Source: Pseudomonas sp. HOU2 (GTDB lineage Bacteria; Pseudomonadota; Gammaproteobacteria; Pseudomonadales; Pseudomonadaceae). Taken from it: 64,000 nucleotides of DNA. The notes below the pieces were generated by a model that worked only from the letters and a program-made list of their open reading frames with translations, made no database searches and was not told the origin of the DNA. Where the stretch lies: the NCBI RefSeq assembly GCF_040729435.1, contig NZ_CP160398.1:3906001-3970000 (forward strand), given 5' to 3'. Made by a program: the position numbers and the translations under genes. Numbering within the stretch: position 1 is the stretch's first letter; the number at the start of each line of letters is the position of its first letter. Positions 8,449 through 16,897 of the stretch are shown here, piece by piece.

Positions 8449-10713
8449 ATGAGCGACTCCCTTGATCTCAGCCTGGACGGTGTAGAACGCCGCTCGCTGG
8501 CTGACTTCACCGAAAATGCCTACCTCAACTACTCCATGTACGTGATCATGGACCGTGCCCTGCCGCATATCGGCGACGGCCTGAAACCGGTACAGCGGCG
8601 TATCGTCTACGCCATGAGCGAGCTGGGGCTGGACGCCGATTCCAAGCACAAGAAATCGGCGCGTACCGTCGGTGACGTGCTCGGCAAGTTCCACCCGCAC
8701 GGCGACTCAGCGTGCTACGAAGCGATGGTGCTGATGGCCCAGCCGTTCAGCTATCGCTACACACTGGTCGATGGCCAGGGCAACTGGGGTGCGCCGGACG
8801 ATCCGAAGTCCTTCGCCGCCATGCGTTACACCGAAGCCCGTCTGTCGCGTTATTCCGAAGTGCTGCTCAGCGAACTGGGCCAGGGCACCGCCGACTGGGG
8901 GCCGAACTTCGACGGTACCTTGCAGGAACCTTTGGTTCTGCCGGCGCGTTTGCCGAACATCCTGCTCAACGGCACCACCGGCATCGCTGTCGGTATGGCC
9001 ACCGACGTGCCACCGCACAACCTGCGCGAAGTCGCCACCGCCTGCGTGCGTCTGCTCGATGAGCCGAAAGCCACGGTCGAGCAGCTCTGCGAGCACATTC
9101 AAGGCCCGGATTACCCGACCGAAGCGGAAATCATCACGCCGCGCGCCGATCTGCTGAAAATGTACGAAACCGGCAAGGGCTCGGTGCGCATGCGCGCCGT
9201 GTACCACGTCGAGGACGGCGACATCATCGTCACCGCGCTGCCGCACCAGGTCTCCGGGGCCAAGGTGCTGGAGCAGATCGCCGCGCTGATGCAGGCCAAA
9301 CCGTCGAAAGCGCCGCAGATCGCAGACCTGCGTGACGAGTCCGACCACGAAAACCCGTGCCGCATCGTGATCATTCCGGTCAACAGCCGCGTCGATCACG
9401 AAGCGCTGATGCAGCACCTGTTCGCCAGCACCGAGCTGGAGTCGACCTACCGGGTCAACGTCAACATTATCGGTCTGGACGGCAAGCCGCAGCTGAAGAA
9501 CCTGCGTGCATTGCTGGTCGAATGGCTGGAATTCCGCGTGCTGACCGTGCGCCGCCGTCTGCAATTCCGCCTCGACAAGGTCGAGCGTCGTCTGCACCTG
9601 TTGGACGGTTTGTTGATCGCCTACCTCAACCTGGATGAAGTGATCCACATCATCCGTACCGAGGAGCACCCGAAAGCCAAGCTGATCGAGCGTTTCGCCC
9701 TCAGCGAGATTCAGGCCGACTACATCCTCGACACCCGTCTGCGGCAGTTGGCGCGTCTGGAAGAGATGAAGCTGCGCGACGAGCAGGACGAACTGCTCAA
9801 GGAACAAGCCAAGCTGCAAGCCCTGCTGGGCAGCGAAGCCAAGCTGAAGAAACTGGTGCGCACCGAGCTGCTGAAAGACGCTGAAACCTACGGCGATGAC
9901 CGTCGTTCGCCGATCGTCGAGCGCGCTGAAGCGAAAGCGCTGACCGAACACGATCTGCTGCCGAACGAGAAAGTTACCGTCGTGCTGTCGGAAAAAGGCT
10001 GGATTCGTTCGGCCAAGGGCCATGACATCGATGCCACCGGCCTGTCGTACAAGGCGGGTGACGGCTTCAAGACCTCGGCGGCGGGGCGTTCCAACCAGTC
10101 TGCCGTGGTGATTGACTCCACTGGCCGCAGCTATTCGGTTGCCGCCCATACCTTGCCGTCGGCGCGCGGCCAGGGCGAACCGTTGACCGGGCGTCTGACC
10201 CCGCCACCGGGCGCGACTTTCGAATGCGTGCTGATGCCGGAAGACGATGCTCTGTACGTGATCGCCTCCGACGCCGGTTACGGTTTCGTGGTCAAAGGCG
10301 AAGACCTGCAAGCCAAGAACAAGGCCGGTAAAGCCCTGTTGAGCTTGCCGAACAACGCCAAGGTGATCGCGCCGCGTCCGGTGACTGATCGCGAGAATGA
10401 CTTGCTTGCCGCCGTGACCAGCGAGGGGCGGATGCTGGTCTTCAATATCAGCGATTTGCCGCAGTTGGCGAAGGGCAAAGGCAACAAGATCATCGGTGTG
10501 CCGGGTGACCGTGTCGCCAGCCGTGAAGAGTTTGTCACGGACATTGCGGTTATCCCCGCGGGGGCTACGTTGATCCTGCAAGCAGGCAAACGTCCCTATA
10601 AACTGAAAGCTGAAGACCTCGAGCACTACAAAGGTGAGCGCGGACGGCGTGGCAACAAGCTTCCACGTGGCTTCCAGCGGGTCGATGCGCTGCTCGTCGA
10701 AAACCTCAATTAG
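8449..10713 (+). CDS. parC: DNA topoisomerase IV subunit A
   Basis: This encodes 754 residues. The breakage-reunion domain is clear: catalytic Tyr127 in [11 protein letters not shown], and the quinolone-resistance region [10 protein letters not shown] with Ser87 and Glu91, the wild-type residues in pseudomonads. The C-terminal part (from about 500) has the degenerate beta-pinwheel repeats that bind and bend DNA. I chose the ATG at 8449 (MSDSLDLSL) because the family starts there; upstream in-frame codons overlap the protease gene. ParC cuts and rejoins DNA in the decatenating ParC2ParE2 enzyme. A strong hairpin follows the stop. Confidence 0.97.
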   Translation: MSDSLDLSLDGVERRSLADFTENAYLNYSMYVIMDRALPHIGDGLKPVQRRIVYAMSELGLDADSKHKKSARTVGDVLGKFHPHGDSACYEAMVLMAQPFSYRYTLVDGQGNWGAPDDPKSFAAMRYTEARLSRYSEVLLSELGQGTADWGPNFDGTLQEPLVLPARLPNILLNGTTGIAVGMATDVPPHNLREVATACVRLLDEPKATVEQLCEHIQGPDYPTEAEIITPRADLLKMYETGKGSVRMRAVYHVEDGDIIVTALPHQVSGAKVLEQIAALMQAKPSKAPQIADLRDESDHENPCRIVIIPVNSRVDHEALMQHLFASTELESTYRVNVNIIGLDGKPQLKNLRALLVEWLEFRVLTVRRRLQFRLDKVERRLHLLDGLLIAYLNLDEVIHIIRTEEHPKAKLIERFALSEIQADYILDTRLRQLARLEEMKLRDEQDELLKEQAKLQALLGSEAKLKKLVRTELLKDAETYGDDRRSPIVERAEAKALTEHDLLPNEKVTVVLSEKGWIRSAKGHDIDATGLSYKAGDGFKTSAAGRSNQSAVVIDSTGRSYSVAAHTLPSARGQGEPLTGRLTPPPGATFECVLMPEDDALYVIASDAGYGFVVKGEDLQAKNKAGKALLSLPNNAKVIAPRPVTDRENDLLAAVTSEGRMLVFNISDLPQLAKGKGNKIIGVPGDRVASREEFVTDIAVIPAGATLILQAGKRPYKLKAEDLEHYKGERGRRGNKLPRGFQRVDALLVENLN

Positions 10714-10733
10714 GCGAAAACGCCCATCTAGAG

Positions 10734-10770
10734 GCGTCGATCTACGATTTAACGCGTAGATCGACGCTTT
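10734..10770 (+). terminator. Probable terminator after parC
   Basis: A perfect 13-bp stem (GCGTCGATCTACG paired with CGTAGATCGACGC) with an 8-base loop begins 21 bp after the parC stop and is followed by TTT. The U-run is short, so it may be a processing or stabilising hairpin rather than an efficient rho-independent terminator. Confidence 0.6.
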
Positions 10771-10896
10771 GGCGCTGGAGTCGGAACGCATATTCACGGA
10801 TGATATGGCCTTTCCAAGCGCCGGCGTGGCCGAGCGTTCTTCATATTTATTGAGTATTTTCACTGTGGTCAGCCTTGTGGCGGCCACCTGGACGGG

Positions 10897-11610
10897 ATGA
10901 TGACTGCTCTGCGCCCCCTTATTTTTCTGCTCGCTGGCGTTTTGGGCCTGGCGGGCTGCAGCGTTCACCAGCCGGTGTCGCTGTATCAGCTGGACAGCGG
11001 AAGTCCGGCTCAGCCTGCGCAAAGCGCAGGCATGGCGGTTTTGTTGGGTCCGGTAGTCATTGCTGATTACCTGCAACGTGAAACTTTGCTGCAACGTCAA
11101 CCGGACGGCAGCCTGCAAGCCTCGACCGACGGTCGCTGGGCGGGCAGCCTTTCGTCGGATATCGATCAATTGCTGATGCGTCAGGTAGCCGGCCATCTGG
11201 ACAGCCAGCGTGTGGTATTGGCACCCGCCACTCTGGGGTTTGCCCCGGATGTGCAGGTATTGCTGACCATCACGCGTCTGGACTCCGGTGAGAAGCAACC
11301 GGCGATCCTCGATGCGCAATGGCGTCTGATCGACCGTCGTGGTCAGGTGCGCGACAACCGCATCGTTCATCTGCAGGAGCTGCACGCCGGCACCACGGCT
11401 TCGCAGGTGCAGGCGCAGGGGATTCTGCTGCAGCGTCTGGCCGAGCAATTGTCGGTGGCGCTCAAACCGTTGGCCAACCAGCCTCCGGTGGCCGAAGCAC
11501 CGCGTAAGGCAGCGCCTAAACCGGCAGCGCCGGCGGCGGATGCAGAGAAGCAGCCAAAGATTCCGATGGCTTCGCCGATTCGCACGGATATGGAAGTGTT
11601 CCGCTTCTAA
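10897..11610 (+). CDS. PqiC/DUF330-family ABC-transport auxiliary lipoprotein
   Basis: This encodes 237 residues (236 if the second ATG at 10900 is used). A lipoprotein signal peptide ends LGLAGCS, so Cys21 should be lipidated. The start of the mature protein (SVHQPVSLYQLDSG) and the later VLLGPVVIADYLQRETLLQRQ match the PqiC/DUF330 family, which partners MCE-type intermembrane lipid transporters. A proline/alanine-rich tail (about 205-230) is low complexity. No pqiA or MCE gene is adjacent, so the partner must be encoded elsewhere. It probably works at the outer membrane. Confidence 0.78.
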   Translation: MMTALRPLIFLLAGVLGLAGCSVHQPVSLYQLDSGSPAQPAQSAGMAVLLGPVVIADYLQRETLLQRQPDGSLQASTDGRWAGSLSSDIDQLLMRQVAGHLDSQRVVLAPATLGFAPDVQVLLTITRLDSGEKQPAILDAQWRLIDRRGQVRDNRIVHLQELHAGTTASQVQAQGILLQRLAEQLSVALKPLANQPPVAEAPRKAAPKPAAPAADAEKQPKIPMASPIRTDMEVFRF

Positions 11611-11633
11611 GTCTGAATCAGCGTCAAACCAGA

Positions 11634-11653
11634 GCCCGCCTTGTGCGGGCTTT
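11634..11653 (+). terminator. Rho-independent terminator
   Basis: A GC-only 6-bp stem (GCCCGC / GCGGGC) with a 5-base loop is followed by TTTGTTGT, 23 bases after the stop of the PqiC-like gene. Confidence 0.75.
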
Positions 11654-11679
11654 GTTGTGTCTGGGGTTTGGCAAGATCA

Positions 11680-11936
11680 AAAGCCCCTCACCCTAGCCCT
11701 CTCCCGGAGGGAGAGGGGACTGACCGAGGTGTCTGGCGTCATACGTCGACCTGAAAGGTCTTGGCGATTATGGCTTCGGTAGAGCAGAGGCGACCGAGGC
11801 GTCTGGTGTCATCCGTCGACCTGAAAGAGTTTGGCGATTATGGATTCAAAGCAGGACGTGCAGGTCGGTGTAACTCTGGAATATCCCCCAATGAGTCCCC
11901 TCTCCCTCTGGGAGAGGGCTAGGGTGAGGGGCTTTT
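11680..11936. repeat. Long interspersed inverted repeat, copy 2, with internal tandem duplication
   Basis: This is the same element as at 4142-4327: outer arms AAGCCCCTCACCCTAGCCC and its complement, with inner CTCTCCC/GGGAGAGGG palindromes. It is about 70 bp longer because the core segment (ACCGAGGTGTCTGGCGTCAT to GATTATGG) is present twice in tandem with a 70-bp period and several substitutions. With the flanking terminators it fills the 393-bp gap between the lipoprotein gene and the Smp-like gene; I see no gene in that gap. Confidence 0.85.
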
Positions 11937-11948
11937 CAATCGCCCACG

Positions 11949-11983
11949 AAAAAGCCCGCAGACAATCACTCGTCTGCGGGCTT
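11949..11983 (-). terminator. Rho-independent terminator of the Smp-like gene
   Basis: On the minus strand, a 12-bp perfect stem (AAGCCCGCAGAC with its complement) and 8-base loop is followed by TTTTTCG. It begins about 20 bases after the stop of the gene at 12004. Confidence 0.85.
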
Positions 11984-12003
11984 CTGTGCATCTGGCCTAA
12001 GGC

Positions 12004-13518
12004 TTACGCCCGACGCTCATGCATCCGCGCCAGTTGTCGCTCGAGCATCGACGGATAAGGCTCCATCAACCGCTCGACACAGCAAGCCCCCTCGGGGCTG
12101 GCGATCGGGCGGATCCGCGCACGCTGGCGAATCAGGTTGTCGTCACCGATCTTGCGCTCGACCAGCAGCAGGTTGCGGCTGTGTTGCGACAGGGCCAGCG
12201 CATCCTGGGCCGAATCGGTCAGCAGCAGGTCGATCTGGCTCAGGCCGAACAGCTCGTCGCCCAGGGTCAGGCCCAGTTGCAATTGCAGGGTGATCCCGCT
12301 GTCGGCGACTTCGATCTGCAACTGATGGCCCAGCGCCCGCAGCAACTCGCCGCAACAGATGGCGTTGGTCAGGTAGTCGTCACCGCTGTCTTCGGTGTGG
12401 AACAGCATCAGCGTGCTGCCGTCATTCAGGGTTTCGATCTCGCCCTGATACAGCGAAGCAGCCTGATCGAGGCAGTCGCGGTAGCGCTCCAGCAACTCTT
12501 CCAGACGGGCACGCGGCAGGCGCCGCAGTTGTTCTTGCGAACCCAGCTGGATCGCCAGCACCGCGCTGTGCTGCGGTACGCTTGGTGTGGCCTTGCGCGC
12601 GACCGGTTGCGGCGCTGCATCCAGCGACTCGTCGCGCAGATCGGCAAACGCGTCGTCGTCTTCATCGTCTTCGACGGTGCTGACCACGTGGCGCGGCGCA
12701 GGTTTTTGCGCAGCCATCGGGCGGGTTTCGTCAAAGCTCGGGTCACGCAGATTGCGCACTTCGAACTCTGGCTCATCCTCTTCCTCGAACTCGGGTTCCG
12801 GCTCGGGCTCAGGTTTAGGTGCAGGTTCCGGCGCGAAGTTGGCGTGCAGCTGACGCGCAAGGTCGCCGATCTCGTCCTGCCGGTCGGTGCCCGGGGTGTA
12901 TTCGTCGATGTTGCGCAGCCACACGCGCAGTTGCAGCAACGGCGTCGACAGGTAGCGCCCCATGCGCAGGCTCAGGGCCAGCGACAGCGCCAACAGAATC
13001 GCACTGAGAATGCCCATGCTTTGCAGGCTGATGGTCATCGGCTGCTGGAACTGATCCATGTCCAGGCTGATGCGCAGTTGCCCGGCGGTCACGTCCTGGA
13101 AAGTGATCTTGCTCTCATACATGCCCTCGGCTTCGCCCAGCAGGCTGTGCTTGGGGCGCTGACCGGATTCGGCGAGGATACGGTTGTCCACGCTATAGAT
13201 AGCCGCGTGGGCCACCAGTTTGTTCTTGGTCAGGTTGTTGAGCAGCACGTTGAGGCTGAGGATGTCGTTGGACACCAGCAGTTCAGTGGCGGAGGTGGCG
13301 GTCTGCGTGGTCAGGCTTTCGCCCAGCGCATCGGCCTGCTCGTGCATGGCCTGCTTGAACTGCAAGCCCATCACCCCGGCATAGATCACCAGGGCCAGAG
13401 CGACCAGGATCACGTTATGGCTGGCAATGCGCAATGCAATCGGTACACGGCGATGACGCAGTGCACGGAAGATCAGCAGGAAGAAGTTATCGGTTTTAAC
13501 TGGCGTGGGCCGGTTCAC
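12004..13518 (-). CDS. Smp/YtjB-like inner-membrane protein with HAMP-like and cyclase-like regions
   Basis: This encodes 504 residues. A first membrane helix (about 33-50), a periplasmic domain (QFKQAMHEQADALGESL to about 165) and a second helix (about 170-190) precede a HAMP-like linker. Then comes a long acidic and proline-rich spacer of Pro-Glu repeats (about 230-255). The C-terminal third (from about 330, HSAVLAIQLGSQEQL and onward) resembles degenerate nucleotide-cyclase folds, without convincing catalytic residues. The divergent pairing with serB matches E. coli ytjB (smp, serB membrane protein). Role unknown; a sensory or scaffolding role is only inferred. Confidence 0.7.
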   Translation of the reverse strand: MNRPTPVKTDNFFLLIFRALRHRRVPIALRIASHNVILVALALVIYAGVMGLQFKQAMHEQADALGESLTTQTATSATELLVSNDILSLNVLLNNLTKNKLVAHAAIYSVDNRILAESGQRPKHSLLGEAEGMYESKITFQDVTAGQLRISLDMDQFQQPMTISLQSMGILSAILLALSLALSLRMGRYLSTPLLQLRVWLRNIDEYTPGTDRQDEIGDLARQLHANFAPEPAPKPEPEPEPEFEEEDEPEFEVRNLRDPSFDETRPMAAQKPAPRHVVSTVEDDEDDDAFADLRDESLDAAPQPVARKATPSVPQHSAVLAIQLGSQEQLRRLPRARLEELLERYRDCLDQAASLYQGEIETLNDGSTLMLFHTEDSGDDYLTNAICCGELLRALGHQLQIEVADSGITLQLQLGLTLGDELFGLSQIDLLLTDSAQDALALSQHSRNLLLVERKIGDDNLIRQRARIRPIASPEGACCVERLMEPYPSMLERQLARMHERRA

Positions 13519-13553
13519 TGAGCTCGGCTCTTTTGTCCGTGAAGTTGACGCGC

Positions 13554-13581
13554 AGTATAGCGACAGGCCCTAGACCGGCAA
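13554..13581 (-). promoter_or_regulatory. Candidate sigma-70 promoter for the Smp-like gene
   Basis: Read on the minus strand: TTGCCG (13581-13576), a 16-bp spacer, then TATACT (13559-13554), about 36 bp before the start codon. On the plus strand TAGAAT at 13617-13622 is a possible -10 for serB, without a good -35 box. Confidence 0.5.
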
Positions 13582-13652
13582 AGCGCTCGCGGTGCCCGAT
13601 GGTCACTGAAAGTGGGTAGAATGCGGTTTTTTTCCAGTTGCGGGGGTGCGCG

Positions 13653-14867
13653 TTGCGCGAAATCGTCCTGATTAACATCACGGGAGTCGACCGTCCGGGT
13701 CTGACTGCGGCCATTACCGGCGTTCTGGCACAAGGTGGTGTGAACATTCTCGACATCGGTCAGGCGGTGATCCACGACACCCTGTCGTTCGGCATCCTGG
13801 TTGAAATTCCCGACTCCGAGCAGGGCAAAGCCGTGCTCAAGGACATTCTGTTCAAGGGCTACGAGCTAGAGCAGCAGGTGCGCTTCACTCCGGTATCCGA
13901 AGAGGATTACCAGCAATGGGTGGGCAATCAGGGCAAGAAACGCCACATCGTCACCCTGTTGACCCGCAAAGTGACCGCCGGCCAATTGCAGGCGGTCAGC
14001 TCGATCACTGCCAAATATGGCCTGAACATCGACCATATCGACCGTTTGTCGGGTCGCATGCCGCTGGACACGCCAGCCGACAAGGGCAAGGGCTGCATCG
14101 AGTTCTCCGTGCGTGGCGAAGCGGCAGATCCGCAGGCGCTGCGCGCCGAATTCCTCAGCGTCGCGCAGGAGCTGAACGTCGACATCGCCTTCCAGGAAGA
14201 TTCGCTGTTCCGTCGCAACCGGCGTCTGGCGGTGTTCGACATGGACTCCACGCTGATCGAAGCCGAAGTCATCGACGAACTGGCCAAGGCCGCCGGTGTC
14301 GGCGAGCAAGTCTCGGCCATCACCGAGCGCGCGATGGCCGGCGAACTGGATTTTCGCGCCAGCTTCAAGGAGCGTCTGGCGCTGCTCAAGGGCCTGGACG
14401 TCAGCGTGCTGGACTCCATCGGCGCTTCGCTGCGCCTGACCGAAGGCGCGGAAACCCTGTTCGCCGAACTCAAGCGTCTGGGCTACAAGACCGCGATCCT
14501 GTCCGGCGGCTTCACTTACTTCGCCAAGCAGTTGCAGGCCAAACTCGGCATTGACTACGTGTTCGCCAACGAACTGGAAGTGGTCGACGGAAAGTGCACC
14601 GGCGTGGCGATCGAGCCGATTGTCGACGCGCAGCGCAAGGCTGACCTGCTGAAGGAACTGGCACACAAGGAAGGCTTGCGTCTGGAGCAGACCATCGCCG
14701 TGGGTGATGGCGCGAACGATCTGCCGATGCTGGCGATTGCCGGTCTGGGCGTGGCGTTCCGCGCCAAGCCGCTGGTCAAGCAGTCGGCGAAGCAGGCGAT
14801 CTCTACGCTGGGGCTGGATGGTGTGCTGTATTTGCTGGGCTTTCGCGATCGCGACGGGCAGCTCTGA
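13653..14867 (+). CDS. serB: Phosphoserine phosphatase with N-terminal ACT domains
   Basis: This encodes 404 residues from a TTG at 13653 preceded by GGGGG; the upstream TTG at 13638 would add only five residues. The N-terminal half contains ACT-like regulatory domains (MREIVLINITGVDRPGLTAA and a second copy near 100). The HAD phosphatase half has the nucleophile motif VFDMDSTLIE, the Ser motif ILSGGFTYFA, and the Mg-binding VGDGANDLPML. It performs the last step of serine biosynthesis, O-phosphoserine to serine. The ACT domains suggest amino-acid feedback. It is divergent from the Smp-like gene. Confidence 0.95.
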   Translation: MREIVLINITGVDRPGLTAAITGVLAQGGVNILDIGQAVIHDTLSFGILVEIPDSEQGKAVLKDILFKGYELEQQVRFTPVSEEDYQQWVGNQGKKRHIVTLLTRKVTAGQLQAVSSITAKYGLNIDHIDRLSGRMPLDTPADKGKGCIEFSVRGEAADPQALRAEFLSVAQELNVDIAFQEDSLFRRNRRLAVFDMDSTLIEAEVIDELAKAAGVGEQVSAITERAMAGELDFRASFKERLALLKGLDVSVLDSIGASLRLTEGAETLFAELKRLGYKTAILSGGFTYFAKQLQAKLGIDYVFANELEVVDGKCTGVAIEPIVDAQRKADLLKELAHKEGLRLEQTIAVGDGANDLPMLAIAGLGVAFRAKPLVKQSAKQAISTLGLDGVLYLLGFRDRDGQL

Positions 14868-14881
14868 GCCTGAGGCGGCCT

Positions 14882-14989
14882 CTGTGGCGAGGGAGCTTGC
14901 TCCCGCTGGGGCGCGAAGCGGCCCCACTCTTTAATTCAAGAGAATGGGACTGCTGCGCAGTCCAGCGGGAGCAAGCTCCCTCGCCACAG
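14882..14989. repeat. REP-like inverted pair (family A: TGTGGCGAGGGAGCTTGCTCCCGC)
   Basis: The element opens CTGTGGCGAGGGAGCTTG and closes with the exact complement. Each arm also contains its own small palindrome (GGGAGC..GCTCCC). Copies with the same arms occur at 45852, 53936 and 63561. The paired, head-to-head layout matches REPINs of fluorescent pseudomonads. It lies between the convergent serB and FimW-like genes. Confidence 0.9.
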
Positions 14990-15002
14990 TATCTTTAAGG
15001 AT

Positions 15003-16757
15003 TCAAAGCGATTTCCACAACGAATCGAAATTCTCCTCGCTCCCGCCATTCTGCGCGGCCTCCAGCGAGCGATAGGCAAACTGATTGAAACTGTGCGTAC
15101 TCGCCACCCGTCGATCCAGCCCGGCGCGGTGTTCTTCGCCGTGGGTGTTGATCAGCACCTTGTTGCCCTCCTGAAACGGCAGGCGTGGGGCGAGCAAGGT
15201 CGCCGGCAAGTCGATGGCACTGATCTCCGGCAATAGCAGCCCGCGTAAATAGTGGCTGTGATCATCCCGCGAGCGCACCAGTTGCAAACCACAAGGTTCG
15301 GCGTGTGGCGCCACCAGTTCTATGCCCATTTGCGGCCCGCTGCCGCGTACCTGGCGAATCCAGCGCACCACCGCGATGCTCCAGCCCTGATTCGAACTGT
15401 CCTGAATCCCGACCATTTCTCCGGCCTGTAACTCGGCCGGCACCTCACTTGGCCAGCCCAGGCAATAACCACCGGGGCTGTGGTTGATCACCGGCAACGT
15501 GTAGGTCGGGTAGTTCGGCGTGCTGTCGGGATCGCTTTCGTCCTCGCCCAGATGGTCGTACTGGATTTCCTCGTAGGGCAGCAACTCGTCTGCCGCAGAC
15601 TGCGGTGCGGCGTCGAAGGCCTTGCTCCAGCTGTCCTTTTCACCCTTGACCACCGCGCGGCTGAAGTTGGCCGCGCGGGCGCCGGGATGTTTCAGCAGTT
15701 CGCTGAAGCTGCGTTCGCCGCCCAGATAGAAGTGCAGGGCGCTCATGCCGACGCACACGGTCAGGCTGCCCTGGCCGGCAGTGCGCTGAAAACTGCGTTC
15801 GGCAGCCTGCCCCCAACTGGCGTGCAGATGCTGCAGGGTGTCGAGGCTCAGTCCTGCCGGGATCGGCAACGGCGTCGACGTCTCCTGCTGCAGTAAATGC
15901 GCTTCGATCACGTTCACCAGCGGTTGTGGATCGAAACCGAGCAATGCGCCCTGTTGTTCTTTGCGAAACATGCTGCGGTAGCGCGGGCCGGCGTCCAGTT
16001 CGGCGCTGATGGCGAACAGTCCATCCTGCGGACTGCCGGGATGCAATTTGAGCAGGGCACTCCACGGCTCCAGCACTTCGGCCAGCCGGGCGATCTGGTT
16101 CTGCCGCAGTTGATTGCAACGGGCGCTGCCCAGCAGCAGGGCGGCGATGTAGGTCTGTTCCAGGCTCAGTTCGCTGCTCAGGCTCGCCAGATCGTCATGT
16201 ACCCGGCGCTGTTGCAGCTGCAAGGCGCAGGCCACGCGATACAGCTGATGCAGCTCGAACCACAGATGTTCGGGCGCAGGGCTGTAAAGCTGCGTCGCCC
16301 GCAGCAGTTGCCCCTTGAGTGCATGCGCGGCCCGCTGCAGTGCCTGGCTGACCAGCGCCGCTCGGTCCTTGTGATACTTGGGGGCAATGCGCAGAACGAT
16401 CTGCTTGTAACCGATGGCCAACTGACTTTGCAGCGCCTGGCACAGGTTGCTGATCTTGCGCGAACGATCGTCGAGCAGGATCGCCTGATGCAGGAAGTGT
16501 CGCTCCAGATGCTGGCAGACGAAGTACACCTCGGGGCGCAGCAACTCCAGCAGTTGCAGGCGATTGTCGCTGGGGGTGAGCAACTGGTTGAGTTCGCCCA
16601 GGCCTTGGTACAACTGGCGGGCGGTTTCGCCGATGTTGGCCTTGGGCAGGCCGGCGATCCAGCGTTTGAGGTCGCGCGGGGTGGCTTCGCAGAACGACAG
16701 GCGCGTTTGCGTTGGAGTCGGGGCGCTCAGCAGCGGTGGGGAGATGGTCTGGCTCAT
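15003..16757 (-). CDS. FimW-like c-di-GMP effector with C-terminal PilZ-type region
   Basis: This encodes 584 residues from the ATG at 16757 (MSQTISPPL); an in-frame ATG four codons earlier is possible, and neither has a strong ribosome-binding site. The protein is soluble, largely helical to about 430, with a beta-rich PilZ-like region after it: LPVINHSPGGYCLGW fits the [D/N]xSxxG half of the c-di-GMP motif. Length and position next to psd and rhdA match P. aeruginosa PA4958 (FimW), a c-di-GMP effector needed for type IV pilus assembly on surfaces. The orthology rests on memory of that locus. It is monocistronic as far as visible. Confidence 0.72.
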   Translation of the reverse strand: MSQTISPPLLSAPTPTQTRLSFCEATPRDLKRWIAGLPKANIGETARQLYQGLGELNQLLTPSDNRLQLLELLRPEVYFVCQHLERHFLHQAILLDDRSRKISNLCQALQSQLAIGYKQIVLRIAPKYHKDRAALVSQALQRAAHALKGQLLRATQLYSPAPEHLWFELHQLYRVACALQLQQRRVHDDLASLSSELSLEQTYIAALLLGSARCNQLRQNQIARLAEVLEPWSALLKLHPGSPQDGLFAISAELDAGPRYRSMFRKEQQGALLGFDPQPLVNVIEAHLLQQETSTPLPIPAGLSLDTLQHLHASWGQAAERSFQRTAGQGSLTVCVGMSALHFYLGGERSFSELLKHPGARAANFSRAVVKGEKDSWSKAFDAAPQSAADELLPYEEIQYDHLGEDESDPDSTPNYPTYTLPVINHSPGGYCLGWPSEVPAELQAGEMVGIQDSSNQGWSIAVVRWIRQVRGSGPQMGIELVAPHAEPCGLQLVRSRDDHSHYLRGLLLPEISAIDLPATLLAPRLPFQEGNKVLINTHGEEHRAGLDRRVASTHSFNQFAYRSLEAAQNGGSEENFDSLWKSL

Positions 16758-16797
16758 GCCAAAAACCATAGCAGCAAATGAACCGGTCGGCCTTCAA

Positions 16798-16885
16798 CTG
16801 TAGGAGCTGCCGCAGGCTGCGATCTTTTGACTTTGTTTTTAAACAATCAGGATCAAAAGATCGCAGCCTGCGGCAGCTCCTACAG
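16798..16885. repeat. REP-like inverted pair (family B: CTGTAGGAGCTGCCGCAGGCTGCGATC)
   Basis: Two arms of about 35 bases, CTGTAGGAGCTGCCGCAGGC... and its exact complement, flank an AT-rich loop (GACTTTGTTTTTAAACAATC). The same family occurs at 26853, 43081 and 50048. It lies just downstream of psd on the minus strand. Confidence 0.9.
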
Positions 16886-16897
16886 GGGCGCCTTGTA

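Noticed and set aside
8707..11448. A 913-codon open frame on the minus strand opposite parC
   Set aside because: It is the shadow of a high-GC gene: no ribosome-binding site, and it covers both parC and the next lipoprotein gene antisense.
14882..14989. CRISPR-like repeat arrays at the REP regions
   Set aside because: The repeats are inverted pairs, not regularly spaced direct repeats, and no cas gene is near.
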